Positions 14,022 through 14,818 of a stretch of 14,818 nucleotides of DNA are shown here, one piece after another (position 1 is the stretch's first letter; each line of letters opens with the position of its first letter). The DNA is from DAIOGN01 sp036745245. GTDB lineage: Bacteria > Zixibacteria > MSB-5A5 > JAUVRN01. The notes beneath the pieces were generated by a model that saw nothing but the letters and a program-made list of their open reading frames with translations, did no database searches and was not told the origin of the DNA. The stretch spans positions 1 through 14,818 of the forward strand of contig DAIOGN010000089.1 in the NCBI GenBank assembly GCA_036745245.1, given 5' to 3'. The position numbers and the translations under genes were made by a program.

Positions 14022-14818
14022 CTACGGCACCGCACAAATATCGCACGGCGGCAAGCCAGTCTTGAACACGTAGTTCACCATGCGGATGATGTCCGCTGAG
14101 TTGAGCACCAGATCACAGTTCACGTCTCCCGCGCGCGGGATCGGCCCCGGCGCAGGGCCGCCCTTGAAGACGTGCGCGACCATGAAGACGATATCCCCCG
14201 ACGTGATTACGCCATTCTGATTGACGTCACCGGTGGTGATGGCGACGTTGGAAGCCAACGCCAGGCCCGGGCAAAGATCGCAGGCATCACCATAGTCGTC
14301 ACTGTCAAAGTTGGCCTGGCTTGCGCTGAAGGTTGTCGGACAATTGTCGCAGGCGTTCCCCCAGGAATCGCCATCGGAGTTCTCCTGGAGCGGATTGCCC
14401 AGACCGGAGCAATTGTCACAGGCATCACCTACATCATCCCCGTCCGCATCGGCCTGTCCGGCATTGGCTGCCATGGGGCAGTTGTCGATTTCGCCGCAGA
14501 CCAGATCGTTATCCTGGTCGTTGAAAACATCGAATGGACACACGTCACAGGAATCGCCCAGTGAGTCGCCGTCGGAATCTTCCTGCAGCGGATTGGGATC
14601 GACCAGGCAATTGTCCGATGCGTCCGGAATGTTGTCTGCGTCCGCGTCGGGTCGTGAAATGCTGACATAGAGGCGTGTGCCCACGATCGAATCGACCCCT
14701 ACGGTAATGCCCGAGGGACCGTAATACCCATCGCTGCTCGGCACGGTGGATGGTCCGAAGACCTCCTGCCCCTCCACGTCGGGCGAGAAGACGGCCGCCT
14801 TCCTGGTCTCGTATGGAT
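14022..14818 (-). CDS. secreted thrombospondin type 3 repeat / dockerin protein, 5' end beyond window
   Basis: The frame is open to the right edge and about 265 residues are visible. A short N-terminal stretch (SPDVEGQEVFGP...GTRLYVSISRP) leads into four or five thrombospondin type 3 calcium-binding repeats, such as DADADNIPDASDNC, EDSDGDSLGDSCDVC, ADADGDDVGDACDNC, ENSDGDSWGNACDNC and FDSDDYGDACDLC. A dockerin pair follows, GDVNQNGVITSGDIVFMVAH and GDVNCDLVLNSADIIRMVNY, and a short Cys tail PPCDICAVP. A GTG at 14777 could be mistaken for a start, but the coding frame continues past it. It is expected to be an exported, calcium-stabilised surface or matrix protein. Any catalytic or binding domain would lie upstream, outside the window. 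It ends in a strong terminator. Confidence 0.9.
   Translation of the reverse strand, partial: PYETRKAAVFSPDVEGQEVFGPSTVPSSDGYYGPSGITVGVDSIVGTRLYVSISRPDADADNIPDASDNCLVDPNPLQEDSDGDSLGDSCDVCPFDVFNDQDNDLVCGEIDNCPMAANAGQADADGDDVGDACDNCSGLGNPLQENSDGDSWGNACDNCPTTFSASQANFDSDDYGDACDLCPGLALASNVAITTGDVNQNGVITSGDIVFMVAHVFKGGPAPGPIPRAGDVNCDLVLNSADIIRMVNYVFKTGLPPCDICAVP

Noticed and set aside
14777..14777. GTG at 14777 as the start of the thrombospondin-3/dockerin gene
   Set aside because: The frame stays open and coding-like to the window edge, and an exported protein should begin with a signal peptide, which is absent here.

Overview
The window looks like a chromosomal segment from a GC-rich, Gram-negative-type uncultured bacterium. 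Secreted proteins ending in paired dockerin repeats with tails such as SADIIRMVNYVFK, an 'FQGQL' fibre-like secreted protein, lipoproteins and C-terminal-Phe envelope proteins together recall candidate phyla of the FCB superphylum (Zixibacteria-like). That placement is inference from protein style, not from a marker-gene comparison. A run of 10 N at 13652-13661 shows the sequence comes from a scaffolded draft assembly.

Left part (1-5697, all minus strand): the N-terminal part of an NtrC-type sigma-54 response regulator cut by the window edge; a 670-residue membrane-anchored protein with zinc ribbon, transmembrane helix, carboxypeptidase-regulatory-like, PEGA and TPR regions; and a compact housekeeping operon pdxS-pdxT-ispG (PLP synthase pair plus the [4Fe-4S] enzyme of the MEP isoprenoid pathway), closed by a clear intrinsic terminator.

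Middle part (5698-9301): an intergenic region with divergent transcription, a 622-residue secreted fibre-like protein on the plus strand, a tRNA-Gln(CUG) gene with a near-consensus promoter, and a minus-strand secreted C-type-lectin/Cys-rich/dockerin protein.

Right-middle part (9302-12960): an accessory-looking array of three paralogous small envelope proteins (185-193 residues, shared 42-nt leader) and one lipoprotein. Most of the intervals carry copies of a tRNA-3'-end-like repeat in one orientation. Two copies, flanking the first paralog, are 31/32 identical.

Right part (12961-14818, minus strand): the most interesting gene. A lipoprotein with a DUF3887-like N-terminal region and a thioredoxin-fold C-terminal region is interrupted by one in-frame TGA, exactly where a redox Cys is expected (U-P-G-C). 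A hairpin with the geometry of a bacterial SECIS follows the TGA, so this is very probably a selenoprotein that ordinary gene calling would split in two. The same gene is also broken by the assembly gap. Upstream lie a strong terminator and a thrombospondin-type-3/dockerin protein that runs off the window.
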